Of a stretch of DNA of 64,000 bases, positions 34,447 to 43,171 are shown one piece after another. A program made the translations under genes and the position numbers. Source of the stretch: Methylocapsa sp. D3K7 (GTDB taxonomy: Bacteria > Pseudomonadota > Alphaproteobacteria > Rhizobiales > Beijerinckiaceae). Below the pieces are notes generated by a model. That model was not told where the DNA came from. It was given only the letters and a program-made list of their open reading frames with translations, and did not search any database. Position 1 is the first letter of the stretch. Each line of letters begins with the position of its first letter. The stretch covers positions 682,001-746,000 of the forward strand of contig NZ_CP123229.1 in NCBI RefSeq assembly GCF_029855125.1, given 5' to 3'.

Positions 34447-35232
34447 ATGGCACAGGAAACGAAGCACGAAGAGGGACAACAACACCCTATCAAGCTTTAT
34501 CTGGTGGTCTGGGGCTGGCTGTTTGTCCTGAGCACTTGTTCTTATCTCGTCGATTATTTTGGGCTCCAGGGATATCTCAGATGGTCTCTGATCCTACTGT
34601 TTATGGTTGTGAAGGCCGGTTTGATTGTCGCTATCTTCATGCACATGGCCTGGGAGCGGCTGGCCTTGATGTATGCCATTCTGGTCCCGCCGGGGGCGGT
34701 GCTGCTGTTTGTGGCAATCATGGCGTTCGAGTCGGATTATACGCACTTCACTCGGGTCGCCTTTTTCGGGACTGGGATTGCTAGCGCTCAGTCCGCTACT
34801 CTCGAGCCCAAAACGTCAGGGTCTGAGATTGGAGCTGCCGTCGCTCCGCCTGCTCAAATAAAGATAGAGTCAAAGAAACACACGCTTGATATCGCAAAAA
34901 CCGAAGTCGAATCCAAAGAGAACAAACTTACCCTCCCTGACAGCGCCGCCGCCGTGATGGGCAAGGCCAAGCATACCGCGGCGGCGAGCAGCCGTCGGGC
35001 TGGCGTTGCCCCGGGCCAAAGCGATATCGCGGCCGCAGCCAAAGCCCCTGAGCTGAAGTTTTATACACTCAAGCCCGGCGATACGCTGTGGAAGATCGCC
35101 GAAGCTGTATATGGCCACGGCCATGGCGACAAATACCATCTGATCTTTGAAGCCAACAAGAAGCTTTTGCTGTCCAAACCGGGCAAGATCTTTCCCGGAC
35201 AAGTGCTGCAGATCCCGCCACTCTCGGGCTAA
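34447..35232 (+). CDS. Oxidase subunit IV-type protein fused to a LysM domain
   Basis: 261 residues, 9 bp after coxP with AGGGAAGAA before the ATG. Residues 1-110 form a prokaryotic COX4-like protein with three helices (YLVVWGWLFVLSTCSYLVDY, LILLFMVVKAGLIVAIFMHM, LVPPGAVLLFVAIMAF). Residues 110-205 are a low-complexity linker rich in Ala, Lys, Ser and Glu. Residues 206-261 are a LysM module (FYTLKPGDTLWKIAEAVYG, HLIFEANKKLL, GKIFPGQVLQIPPL), which in other proteins binds peptidoglycan-type glycans. There is no stop or frameshift between the parts. LysM would lie on the periplasmic side if the third helix exits outward. The combination is unusual. Confidence 0.9.
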   Translation: MAQETKHEEGQQHPIKLYLVVWGWLFVLSTCSYLVDYFGLQGYLRWSLILLFMVVKAGLIVAIFMHMAWERLALMYAILVPPGAVLLFVAIMAFESDYTHFTRVAFFGTGIASAQSATLEPKTSGSEIGAAVAPPAQIKIESKKHTLDIAKTEVESKENKLTLPDSAAAVMGKAKHTAAASSRRAGVAPGQSDIAAAAKAPELKFYTLKPGDTLWKIAEAVYGHGHGDKYHLIFEANKKLLLSKPGKIFPGQVLQIPPLSG

Positions 35233-35242
35233 GATGGCGGGA

Positions 35243-35284
35243 TTTGGCGGGGAGAGCGTCTCGAGGTAGGGCCCTCTCCGCCAA
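35243..35284. terminator. Hairpin after the oxidase operon
   Basis: TTTGGCGGGGAGAG pairs with CTCTCCGCCAAA (one bulge) between the end of the cox operon and the convergent DUF2189 gene. There is no T-run, so it may be a factor-assisted terminator or mRNA 3' stabiliser. Confidence 0.4.
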
Positions 35285-35345
35285 AGCCTTGAGCAGCGTT
35301 CTCCGGATGCGTTCTAAAGTCGACTTTTCTCTCTACAGCTTGGCA

Positions 35346-36137
35346 TCACACGGGGCTGACCGGTTCCACGACCTTCCTGTAAAGATGCCAACTGGAATGG
35401 GCTAGGATCGGAACCACGACCGCGAGCCCAACGAACAGCAGCAAGAAGCCGATTGCCAGCATCGTGGCAACGATCAATCCCCACAGCGCCATGGTGAAAG
35501 GGTTCACCCATACTGCTTTGATGGAAGTCAGAACCGCCACCGGAACCTCGACATCGCGGTCGAGAAGCAGGGGAAATGAGACGACGCTGATACTCAGCGC
35601 CACCACGGCAAAGACGAAACCGATTGCTGTGCCATAGGCGATCAGCTTCCAGCCCTGCGGTGTGTCGAAGATATTCGTGATAAATTGTGTAATGGAGTCC
35701 GGCGGCGTGGTTCCAAAAAGCGCCACGTAAAGAGACTGGGCCGCAAATTCCCAGCCGGCAAAAATCACTAGCAACAACAGGCCGAGCGACAGGATCGAGA
35801 AAATCGAGTGCGAGCGCACCACGCCGAAAGCGTGCGCCCATGAGGTCTCGAGGCCAAGCTCCCGGCAACGGCTTATCTCATACAAGCCAATTCCAGCGAA
35901 GGGTCCGACGAGAGCGAAACCCGCCATGAGTGGGAAAAGCAGCGGCAGAGCGTAGCCAGCGAGGAATACGCCGACGATGGGGTAAATCATCCCTAAAAAC
36001 ACAAGGGACGACGGCATCGCAAAGAAGTCATCGACACCTTTGGCCAAAACTTCTTTGAGGTCGGCTGGTCCGATCTTACGCACGCCGGGATATACCGGGG
36101 CCGACTCCGGACCGACAATCACATGAAACTTCGGCAT
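35346..36137 (-). CDS. DUF2189 family membrane protein
   Basis: 263 residues. GGAGGAACG precedes the ATG. After a soluble N-terminus (VRKIGPADLKEVLAKGVDDFFAMPS) there are about six transmembrane helices in pairs, ending LAHSSWHLYRKVVEPV. This fits DUF2189, a family often found near respiratory oxidase genes. It converges on the cox operon. Function unknown. Confidence 0.85.
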   Translation of the reverse strand: MPKFHVIVGPESAPVYPGVRKIGPADLKEVLAKGVDDFFAMPSSLVFLGMIYPIVGVFLAGYALPLLFPLMAGFALVGPFAGIGLYEISRCRELGLETSWAHAFGVVRSHSIFSILSLGLLLLVIFAGWEFAAQSLYVALFGTTPPDSITQFITNIFDTPQGWKLIAYGTAIGFVFAVVALSISVVSFPLLLDRDVEVPVAVLTSIKAVWVNPFTMALWGLIVATMLAIGFLLLFVGLAVVVPILAHSSWHLYRKVVEPVSPV

Positions 36138-36486
36138 TGGCGTTCCTCCGAACCCGGCAACAAGCGGTCATGAGGTCACTGCGAAGCTTTACAAAAAGCG
36201 GCTGTTCATACGGAACCGCGAGCTGCATTTTTATATACTATACACTCTCGCGTCGGGGTTGTCGCCTCTGAGGTGGAGGGCACGCCAAGAGACGCTGGCC
36301 AAAGTTTGATAAAACGCGGGCCGCCAGCGCCTCCCTCCCGGATAACGTCAGGCAGATCGCGATCATTGCCGTCGGAGTGCGCTTCGGTGCCGCGTATGAG
36401 ATGTACGCACACGTCGTGTCCCTACCGTAAATTCAATCCTACTGGCGCAAAACTGCGAATCGGGCGATGCTCTGGCTCATGGGGAT
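36138..36486. other. No gene recognised
   Basis: About 350 bp. It should hold the DUF2189 promoter at its left and the left end of the transposase relic at its right. No inverted repeat was identified. Confidence 0.4.
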
Positions 36487-37493
36487 ATGCTCAAACTGAT
36501 CTGGTGGGTGGTCATCGGGCTGTTCCGATCACGAGCCTCGCTTGAGGTGGAAATCGTGGCGCTGCGGCACCAGCTCAATGTGCTGCGAAGAAAATCGCCG
36601 AAGCGGCTTGCCTTCAATAATTTTGATCGTTTGATTTTCGCCAACCTCTATCGGATTGCGCCACGCATCACGAACGCCCTGGCGATCGTGGAACCAGCGA
36701 CCATCATTCGGTGGTATCGTGCTGGTTTTCGTTTGCTCTGGCGATGGAAGTCGAGATCTCGCGGCGGCGGGCCAAAGGTCTCGCTCGTAATTCGCCAACT
36801 GATCCGCGACATGAGCTTGACCAATCCCCTCTGGGCGCGCCTCGGATCCATGGCGATCTTCTCAAACTTGGAATCGCCGTTGGCCAAACCTCGGTCGCCA
36901 AATAGATGGCAGGGCACAGGAGACCTCCATCCCAAGCCTGGAAGACCTTCCTCCGCAACCACGCCGATGGGATCGCATCGATTGATCTGTTTGTCGTTCC
37001 GACACTCTCATTTCGGCTGCTCTATGGCTTGCTGCTTCTCAATCACAGCCGACGCCAAATCTTATGGCTGGGCGTAACAATACATCCGACCGCTGATTGG
37101 ATGGCCCAGCAACTCATCGAAGCCTGTGGCTGGGAATGGACGCCGAAGAACATCGTCCGCGATCGCGACTCTGTCTATGGCGAAGTTTTTACCCGGCGGC
37201 TTCGCGCCATGGGCATTCGAGACCGGCCCACGGCGCCGCAATCGCCATGGCAGCATGGACATACGGAACGGCTGATTGGCTCAATCCGGCGGGAATGTCT
37301 CGACCATATCGTCGTATTCGGTGAGCAGCATCTGCGTCACCTCCTCCATTCTTATATGGCCTATTACAACGGCGCGAGAACACATCTATCTTTAGATAAG
37401 GATGCGCCGGTCCCACGAGCCGTTCACGCCATCGGGCGTATTCTTCCGACTCCAATTCTCGGCGGATTACACCATCACTATGTTAGGATTTGA
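36487..37493 (+). pseudogene. Integrase-core (DDE) transposase, frameshifted and with a nonsense codon
   Basis: The N-terminal part (LEVEIVALRHQLNVLRRKSP, IVEPATIIRWYRAGFRLLWRWKSR) runs in one frame to about 36836, where a single missing base shifts it; it continues APRIHGDLLKLGIAVGQTSVAK, meets TAG at 36903-36905 (Tyr is expected there), then MAGHRRPPSQAWKTFLRNHA and the DDE core (IDLFVVPTLSFRLLYGLLLL, RDRDSVYGEVFTRRLRAMGI, PWQHGHTERLIGSIRRECLDH, ARTHLSLDKDAPV) to 37493. Two clean lesions in an otherwise full-length gene indicate recent inactivation. Its right end abuts the DUF3489 relic. Confidence 0.9.
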
Positions 37494-37790
37494 TTTCCGA
37501 CATGGACACCCGTCTCCTGGCACGATTTGCCGTTGCTTTTTCGACGGTTTTCATCGCGCCGTCGTTCCAGTTTGCGACCGCGGCTTTTCCTGCGTCGGTA
37601 ATTACGTAGGGCCGTCCGGCCGCATCGCGCCGCCAGATCGGAATTTTCGACGTTGTTCTCACCTCATGCATAAGATCTTGCGCAATCAGCGTCTGCGAAA
37701 ACTTTGCCAGAGCAGCGGGCTTCATGGCCTCTGGCAAAATCGCGGCGCCGTCCTCCCGCTGCGCTGTGCTAGAAAGCAGCCTCGCGATCG
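37483..37790 (-). pseudogene. DUF3489 fragment (island B)
   Basis: About 100 residues (LLSSTAQREDGAAILPEAM through TSKIPIWRRDAAGRPYVITDAGKAAV) correspond to residues 10-110 of the intact DUF3489 protein at 17523-18215. The first ten residues are missing because the DNA joins directly to the terminase 3' region, and the winged-helix C-terminus is missing because the transposase relic follows. It is a deletion junction inside island B. Confidence 0.82.
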
Positions 37791-38873
37791 CGGACCGGCG
37801 CCGAAAGCGACGCCTCTGATGCGAAGCGCAATTTCGTCGCGCACACTGCGCAGTGATTCGAAAACGCAGCCTTTCGCCTGTCTTTGACGCCGTGAATATC
37901 CGATGAGATAAAAATCGAGGCCAGCCGCACCCCACACCGTGCCGACCGACCAGTCGCTGGTCTCGGACAGGGTCGAAGCGGTATCCCAGGAGATCACCAC
38001 TCGGTCGAACCGCCCCGGCGGCGTCGTATAATAGCGGAGCCAGTCGCGCTTGATCACATTGCCACCCGGCGGCACCGGCGCTTGCTGATATTGGGCCGAA
38101 AAATTCAGACTGCCCTGCGCCCGGCGGATGGCCTCGAGTACGCTCATCGGCTCGCGCGCATCGTGCAGCACTTCTCCGGCGCGGCGGAAATAGACATCCT
38201 CTGGATCATCGCTGAGTTGAAAGGCTTTGTCTTCATCCGCGATGGCCGGGATCGAAACAACTTCCCAGATCTCGCCTTCGAGGTCCAGGATGCGCCCGAC
38301 CAAATCATCCGCATGCAGACGCTGCATGACAATCACGATGGCGCCATTCTGCTTGTCATCGAGACGGGTACAGAGCGTGCCGATGTAGAATTCCCAGACG
38401 CGGCGCCGTTCTGCTTCGGACAAAGCATCGAGCGCCTTGATGGGATCATCGATCACGATGAGATCGCCGCCGCGACCCAGGACGGCGCCGCCAACGCCCG
38501 AGGCAAACCGATACCCATGCGCACTGGTCACGAATTCGTGGCGACGCTGCACCTTTGATCTTGGTTGCAAGGCCGGAAACAACTGCCGATACCATTGGCT
38601 CTCCATGACGCTGCCGGTATCGATGGCAAGCTTGCGCGCCAGTTCGTCGGCATAGGACACAGCGATGATGCGCTTTGTCGGATCGCGTCCCAACATCCAG
38701 GCGGTGAAGCCCACGGTCACCGTGATCGACTTCATCGACCGAGGCGGGACATTGATGATAAGACGCTTGATCTCGCCGCGCGCCACACGCGACAGCTGCC
38801 AGCAAATGTGATCAATGTGCCAATTGTGCCGGTAGATCTTTTCGGGTTCGAGGGTTGCGAAGACTTTCTGCAC
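37722..38873 (-). pseudogene. Phage-type terminase large subunit, 3' truncated
   Basis: 383 residues from a GTG; upstream codons back to the DUF5681 stop also fit (LFFGSPSAFVQKVF). The ATPase part is intact: Walker-A-like VPPRSMKS, Walker B GGDLIVIDDP, and the SLNFSAQYQQAPVPPGGNVIKRDW adaptor. The nuclease domain begins (VVISWDTASTLSETSDWSVGTVWG with its first Asp) but the frame soon runs into unrelated residues (CFLAQRSGRTAPRF) derived from the antisense of the DUF3489 fragment. The nuclease is therefore incomplete and packaging function should be lost. Confidence 0.85.
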
Positions 38874-38924
38874 GAAGGCGGAGGGACTGCCGAAGAACAG
38901 CGCGGAGGAGCCGGTGCCGGTCGC

Positions 38925-39386
38925 TCATTCGTCGCTGTCGCCGTCATCGGCCCCTGCCGCTTGCGCGGCATCCTCGGCGTCTTGCCGATGAGGCGAGACG
39001 CTTCGGGTGAAAGCACGAGCGAGGATTGCTTCGTCGTCTTCGGGAAGCTCGGCCACGGGCTCAACGGCCTTGTCCGCCTCCGAGTATTTTTCGGCCCGAA
39101 CAAGGAAGCTCTCAATGGCGCGAGAATATCCGCTCATGGCCGCCTTCGCCAACATCATGCAGACAGCCTCGGCTAAGGTGACAGTGTCTACTCCGCCGTT
39201 CCACTTGAGCTCAACCTCCCTGTTCAGAACGTTTTCAAACAATTTCTTAAAGTTGCGATAGCCATTTGGCCGTCCTTTTGGATTGCCGGAGGTACCAGGC
39301 TTGAACCTGTGCGCTGTGGGCGGCCTGCCCTTCCCTATCACTTCCTTGGTTGGATCGTCGGAATCATCGGTCATGGCATAATCCAC
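38925..39386 (-). CDS. DUF5681 domain protein (island B)
   Basis: 153 residues. The signature FKPGTSGNPKGRPNGYRNFKKLF is near the N-terminus, followed by helical segments (LAEAVCMMLAKAAMSGYSRAIESFLVRAEKY) and an acidic tail. It looks intact and sits directly upstream of the terminase, the arrangement expected for a small-subunit-like packaging partner. It is shorter than the island A relative (280 residues). Function unproven. Confidence 0.8.
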   Translation of the reverse strand: MDYAMTDDSDDPTKEVIGKGRPPTAHRFKPGTSGNPKGRPNGYRNFKKLFENVLNREVELKWNGGVDTVTLAEAVCMMLAKAAMSGYSRAIESFLVRAEKYSEADKAVEPVAELPEDDEAILARAFTRSVSPHRQDAEDAAQAAGADDGDSDE

Positions 39387-39420
39387 CCCACCAATTTCAC
39401 ATTAGATCAAAGCAATGCGG

Positions 39421-40811
39421 CTATGCGTCCCGACGCCTGGTACGGATACGTGCCACTGGCGTGCTCTTTGATTGTTCCGCCGCAACCTCTGCGCGGCTCC
39501 CCTCTGCCGACCGCTTGCTGCAGAGTTCGTCGAAACTCATTCCAGTCTGGGCATGACGCGCGTTCTCGCCTGACCATTTCTGCCATCGCCGGACAGCGAG
39601 ATCGACGTAAGGACCATCGAGCTCCATCACATAGGCACGCCGGCCGGTTTTAGCTGCGGCGAGCAGGGTGCTGCCGCTGCCGGAAAATGGATCGAGCACA
39701 ATCTTGCCCGCGTGTCGTGCAATCTCGAATGAGATCCGCGATGAGGGCGATCGGTTTGGGTGTCGGATGAAAGCCAAGCTCCTCTTCGCGCCCTGAATGG
39801 AATGAGCTTCCGCCGGGATATTCGAGCACGTTGGTTCGATTGCGACCGAATTTACCCAGCTGCACAGAGTTAAAAGGCGACCCTGAACCATGTTTCCACG
39901 AATAAAGAAGCTCATGTCGGCTGCGCCAGTGCGAGCCCATACCGCCATTCGGCTTTACCCAAACCAGCACATTGGTTAACTCGTTATAGATCTTTCGACC
40001 TGCGACTTGCATCGGATACATGCCCCGCCAATCCCCGAAATGGATATGGAGCGAAGGCGCGACACTTACTTCGCAACAGTTCCCAAAGACAGTTGAAAGG
40101 AAAGCAATAAATTCCTCCTCGTTCATTTCACCCGAGGCGCAGGGAAACTCCCTGTGCTTGTGACGGCCGAGGCCGGACGCATGGCCCGCGATTTTCACAT
40201 TATACGGCCCGTCCGCGCAGACGAAATGCGCCTTCTCGCCTTGCATTATCGCGGCAAAATCCGTCGGCAGACGTGCGTCGCCGTGCAGGATGCGATGCTC
40301 ACCCGCCAGGAAGAGATCGCCAACTTGAGAAACCGCAGGTCCCCCTTCGAGGCCTGAAACGTCGTCAAGGGCATCGCCATCAGGGTCCGCGTTTGTCTCA
40401 ATGGCCTGGTCGATTTCAGCCCAGGTAAATCCCGTTATCTCCGGATCAAAGGAAAGATCGAAATTTGCGTCGAATTCAAAAAGCGCTTCAAATTCCGCTT
40501 TGAGCAGCTTGGGGTCCCACTCGGCCTTCTCCGCCAAGCGGTTTAATGTAAGCGCCAAGGCGCGCCTTTCCGGCTCGGAATGCGGCACGCGAACGACGGG
40601 TACCTCTTGGTCCAAGCTGCTTGGCGGCATCGAGAACCGCGTGGCCGGCGATCAAGGCTTCGTCCGGCGTGATCAAAAGAGGCACCACAAGGCCGAATGC
40701 CTCGATGCTGGACGCGATTTGGCCTATTTGGACCGCATCATGATTCCGCGGATTTCCAGGATTTGGCTTGATACGGTCGACCGGAAGGAAATCAATGGAT
40801 AGATTCAGGTC
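39421..40811 (-). pseudogene. ParB/DNA methyltransferase with two frameshifts (island B)
   Basis: Three frames have to be joined. The ParB part (FLPVDRIKPNPGNPRNHDAVQIGQ, ALIAGHAVLDAAKQLG) shifts near 40608; the main methyltransferase part (QVGDLFLAGEHRILHGDAR, ADGPYNVKIAGHASG, WVKPNGGMGSHWRSRHEL, ELGFHPTPKPIALIADLIRDCT) shifts near 39720; the end has motif I (KIVLDPFSGSGSTLLAAAKTG) and a basic tail. Catalytic motif IV reads DGPY in place of DPPY. It is homologous to the intact 13113-14441 gene and precedes DUF5681 in the same order. Confidence 0.88.
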
Positions 40812-41265
40812 TCTATAATTTTTCCCTGTTTCTTTCCCTGCACCAGGGAAACTGTTTGCGGAGACCGGTTTGCCAAGACTGCGTCCGCCACCATGCACTG
40901 TATAGACTCCGTATAGTTTGGCTGATTTTCGAAAAATCGCGGGTGTACCGAAGGTTACAACTGCAACTTTGAATGTCCTCCGGTCTCCAAAAGGCTTTTT
41001 TGACCCACACACGGCAAATTATACCTTGGGTCTCCGCTCTCAAAATTTCTTTTCCGTGCTGCGATGCCTTTCGTCATGCGGAGACGGGTTTGAGACTATA
41101 GGAGACGGGTTCGCATCCAACGGACTCTGCGTCGCTGGCCTGCAAATGCAATGACCCTTTCGACCATCGATGAGAGTCCGAACATTGCTTGGCTATGTGG
41201 CCACGATGAGAGTCTCGGATGGCCTGATTTGGCGGCAGAATGTTTGGGTGAGGTGATCAGGATCG
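40812..41265. other. Non-coding spacer of island B, counterpart of 14442-15307
   Basis: Contains two TTCCCTG motifs (40823 and 40835), the palindrome TTCCCTG-CAC-CAGGGAA (40835-40851), a GCGGAGAC/CCGCCACC hairpin region (about 40857-40895), and further GGAGAC and GTCTCC motifs (near 40982, 41030, 41086 and 41102). Motif order matches the island A spacer although the sequence has diverged. Confidence 0.6.
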
Positions 41266-42190
41266 CGCGGGAAGTCCGAGCTTTTGGCGCTGTTTTGCCC
41301 AACTGAGGGGCAGATCTGTGAGGCGCGAAAGGCCGAAGCCGCGTGGCAAAGTCCCGTTGGCCACCGCCTCGATAATGTCGGGCGCGATGAAGGTGAGCGA
41401 TAAGGTCATCCCGTGCCGCTCGCTCGCTCATGTTTTCGCGCTGTGAGATCGTCTCGATATCGGGAACGGACCCGGCGAGGATTTCGCCGAGCCAATGCCG
41501 GGCTTTGGCGATGCCATTCAGCAGCCTGATCCGCGATTCGGCCCGTATATGTCGCGTTCCCGTGCTGTCGGTCGGCTGGATCACATCGCGCTTGCGGCGG
41601 AACGCGTGCGGTGACCATGGCACGACAATCGGATTCGTCGTAGAAACATTCGGTTTGAGCAACAGAATCTCGATCGCCTGACGGCTGACGGTGATGCGCT
41701 CGACCAGCCGTTCGACGCACTCACACTCCGAGGCTTGGTCGGGGTCTTGGTCCGACGGAAGCAGCGCCGCCAGCGTATTCATGACGATGCCTTCGACAAC
41801 ATGCGCGGAAACGCGCGGCGCCGAGCCCCGTCTTCCTTGCGGCCTTGCTGCACAACGCAGGAAATGTAGTAGCGGTAGCGGGCGCCCTTTTTGATCGCAT
41901 AGCTCGGGCTCATGCGGTTGCCGCGGTCGTCATAGATACGGCCAAGCAGCAGGGCTTCAGAGCGCGTGCGTCGCATCCCGCGTGCGGTGCGGTTTTCGTT
42001 CAGTTTGGTCTGAACTCTCTCGAACATGTCGCGATCGATGATCGGTGCGTGCTCGCCCGGATAACTTCACTCTCGATGATTGATCTCGCCGAGATAGATC
42101 CGGTTGCGGAGCATATGGTTGAGCGGGCCATTGGTGAGCGGGACGCCGCCGCGAGTTCCTCGATTCGTAATGATTATGGCTTCGGCTTGC
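41266..42190 (-). pseudogene. Serine recombinase relic (island B)
   Basis: Only the C-terminal two thirds remain: TNGPLNHMLRNRIYLGEINHR, a TGA in place of the usual Gly-Lys, SYPGEHAPIIDRDMFERVQTKLNENR, SEALLLGRIYDDRGNRMSPSY, GARYRYYISCVVQQGRKE, a frameshift near 41780, VERLVERITVSRQAIEILL, VPWSPHAFRRKR, LNGIAKARHWLGEILAGSVPDIETISQREN, another frameshift near 41410, then MTLSLTFIAPDIIEAVANGTLP and RGFGLSRLTDLPLSWAKQR. The catalytic resolvase domain is absent. It corresponds to 15308-16900 of island A and includes the same C-terminal extension. Confidence 0.85.
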
Positions 42191-42485
42191 TGAACTGCTT
42201 TGGAAAGCGCCAGCTATATAGGTCAGAAACTTCTCGGGCTTTGCGGCATTGAGACAAAGGCGTGTCTGTTAATTGAGCACGGCAAGCCCAATGTGAGGTA
42301 AGGCAGAATGCGAGTTTGGCCCCTGATGTCGGCGACGGCGTAATGGATTTTGCACATTCATCTTAATCAACGCCTTTTGCATATGCCGAATGTGAGCCGC
42401 GGCGGAAATCCGGTAGTGGGCCAGTTTGAATGTGACGGTTTTGACGAGGCTGGAAGGTCAGGCCCGCACATGCCATATTCATAAT
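42191..42485. other. No gene recognised
   Basis: About 295 bp, left boundary of the island B relic, where recombinase similarity ends. No tRNA or repeat was found that would mark an attachment site. Confidence 0.35.
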
Positions 42486-42680
42486 ATGCCAAATGCGCCA
42501 AAAAAACCTCGCATGAAAATTCTCCCCTCCAAAGCTGGGGGAAGTAAGCACAATGTTTGGGTTGAATGGCCGGATGGCCAAGAGCAGCAAGTCGAGTTCA
42601 ACTCGGAGTCTGAGGCCAAGTCTTGGATCGAGAACGAGTCTGAAGCTTGGCTCAAGAAACATCCAAAGAACCAATCATGA
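42486..42680 (+). CDS. Small hypothetical protein
   Basis: 64 residues from ATG 42486 (a longer frame opens at 42426). Basic N-terminus (MPNAPKKPRMKILPSKAGG), then VWVEWPDGQEQQVEFNSESEAKSWI, which looks like a compact alpha/beta fold, and a helical charged C-terminus. The stop TGA overlaps the next start (ATGA at 42677-42680), so both are translated together. No family recognised. Confidence 0.6.
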   Translation: MPNAPKKPRMKILPSKAGGSKHNVWVEWPDGQEQQVEFNSESEAKSWIENESEAWLKKHPKNQS

Positions 42681-42850
42681 CCAAGACACCCAAACGCCCG
42701 CGCGACCTTAACCAATGGGCAAAGCGCATGGTCGGTATCGCGACCGGCGAAATCGAAGATTCAGAGAAGACGGATGAGCTTGCTAAGGCTCCTCCGAAAG
42801 ATATGAAGCGAAAAAAACCTGTTGCTCCCTCGCAAATTGATAAGTCTTAA
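42677..42850 (+). CDS. Small conserved protein (RPRDxNQxAKxxVxIATGE family)
   Basis: 57 residues. The motif KRPRDLNQWAKRMVGIATGEIED is shared by a large set of short alphaproteobacterial hypothetical proteins (where it reads RPRDxNQLAKxIVDIATGE). The C-terminus is very basic. The gene is coupled to its upstream partner by an ATGA overlap and its 3' end overlaps the convergent DUF3223 gene by 4 bp. A nucleic-acid-binding role is possible. Confidence 0.65.
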   Translation: MTKTPKRPRDLNQWAKRMVGIATGEIEDSEKTDELAKAPPKDMKRKKPVAPSQIDKS

Positions 42851-43161
42851 TCGTAAGGCTTATGTTTGAGGCAGTGGGGGTAAGAGAAATCGATTTTGCT
42901 TCCATCCGTCCTGACAATCCAGAAGCATTTCCCGCCAAATGCATCAGGGGCGGCGTTGACCTCGAAATGATGTATTCCAACACCAATTTTTTCGTCTTGC
43001 TCATCGTGCCTTACAAGGAGCGATTTTAAATGACGAGTGTCCGCCTCAGATACAGGATCGCCGATCGAATAACTGTTTAACATCCGGCGGAAAAAATCTG
43101 TCGCATCGCCAGCTTTTTCAAAGGACACCGTTTCAAGTGCAATTTTTCTTGTCTTTACCAT
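42847..43161 (-). CDS. DUF3223 domain protein
   Basis: 104 residues from ATG 43161; an upstream TTG at 43182 would overlap the preceding gene. The domain is seen from SFEKAGDATDFFRRMLNSYSIGDPVSEADTRHLKSLLVRH to KCFWIVRTDGSKIDFSYPHCL. DUF3223 occurs in plant DCL-like rRNA-processing proteins and many phage or island proteins. The biochemical role here is unknown. It starts 11 bp after the P63C/BstA-like gene stop, so the two form an operon. Confidence 0.8.
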   Translation of the reverse strand: MVKTRKIALETVSFEKAGDATDFFRRMLNSYSIGDPVSEADTRHLKSLLVRHDEQDEKIGVGIHHFEVNAAPDAFGGKCFWIVRTDGSKIDFSYPHCLKHKPYD

Positions 43162-43171
43162 TCTCTTACTC

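Noticed and set aside
33742..34485. 247-codon minus-strand frame over coxP
   Set aside because: Same reason: complement of an oxidase subunit gene.
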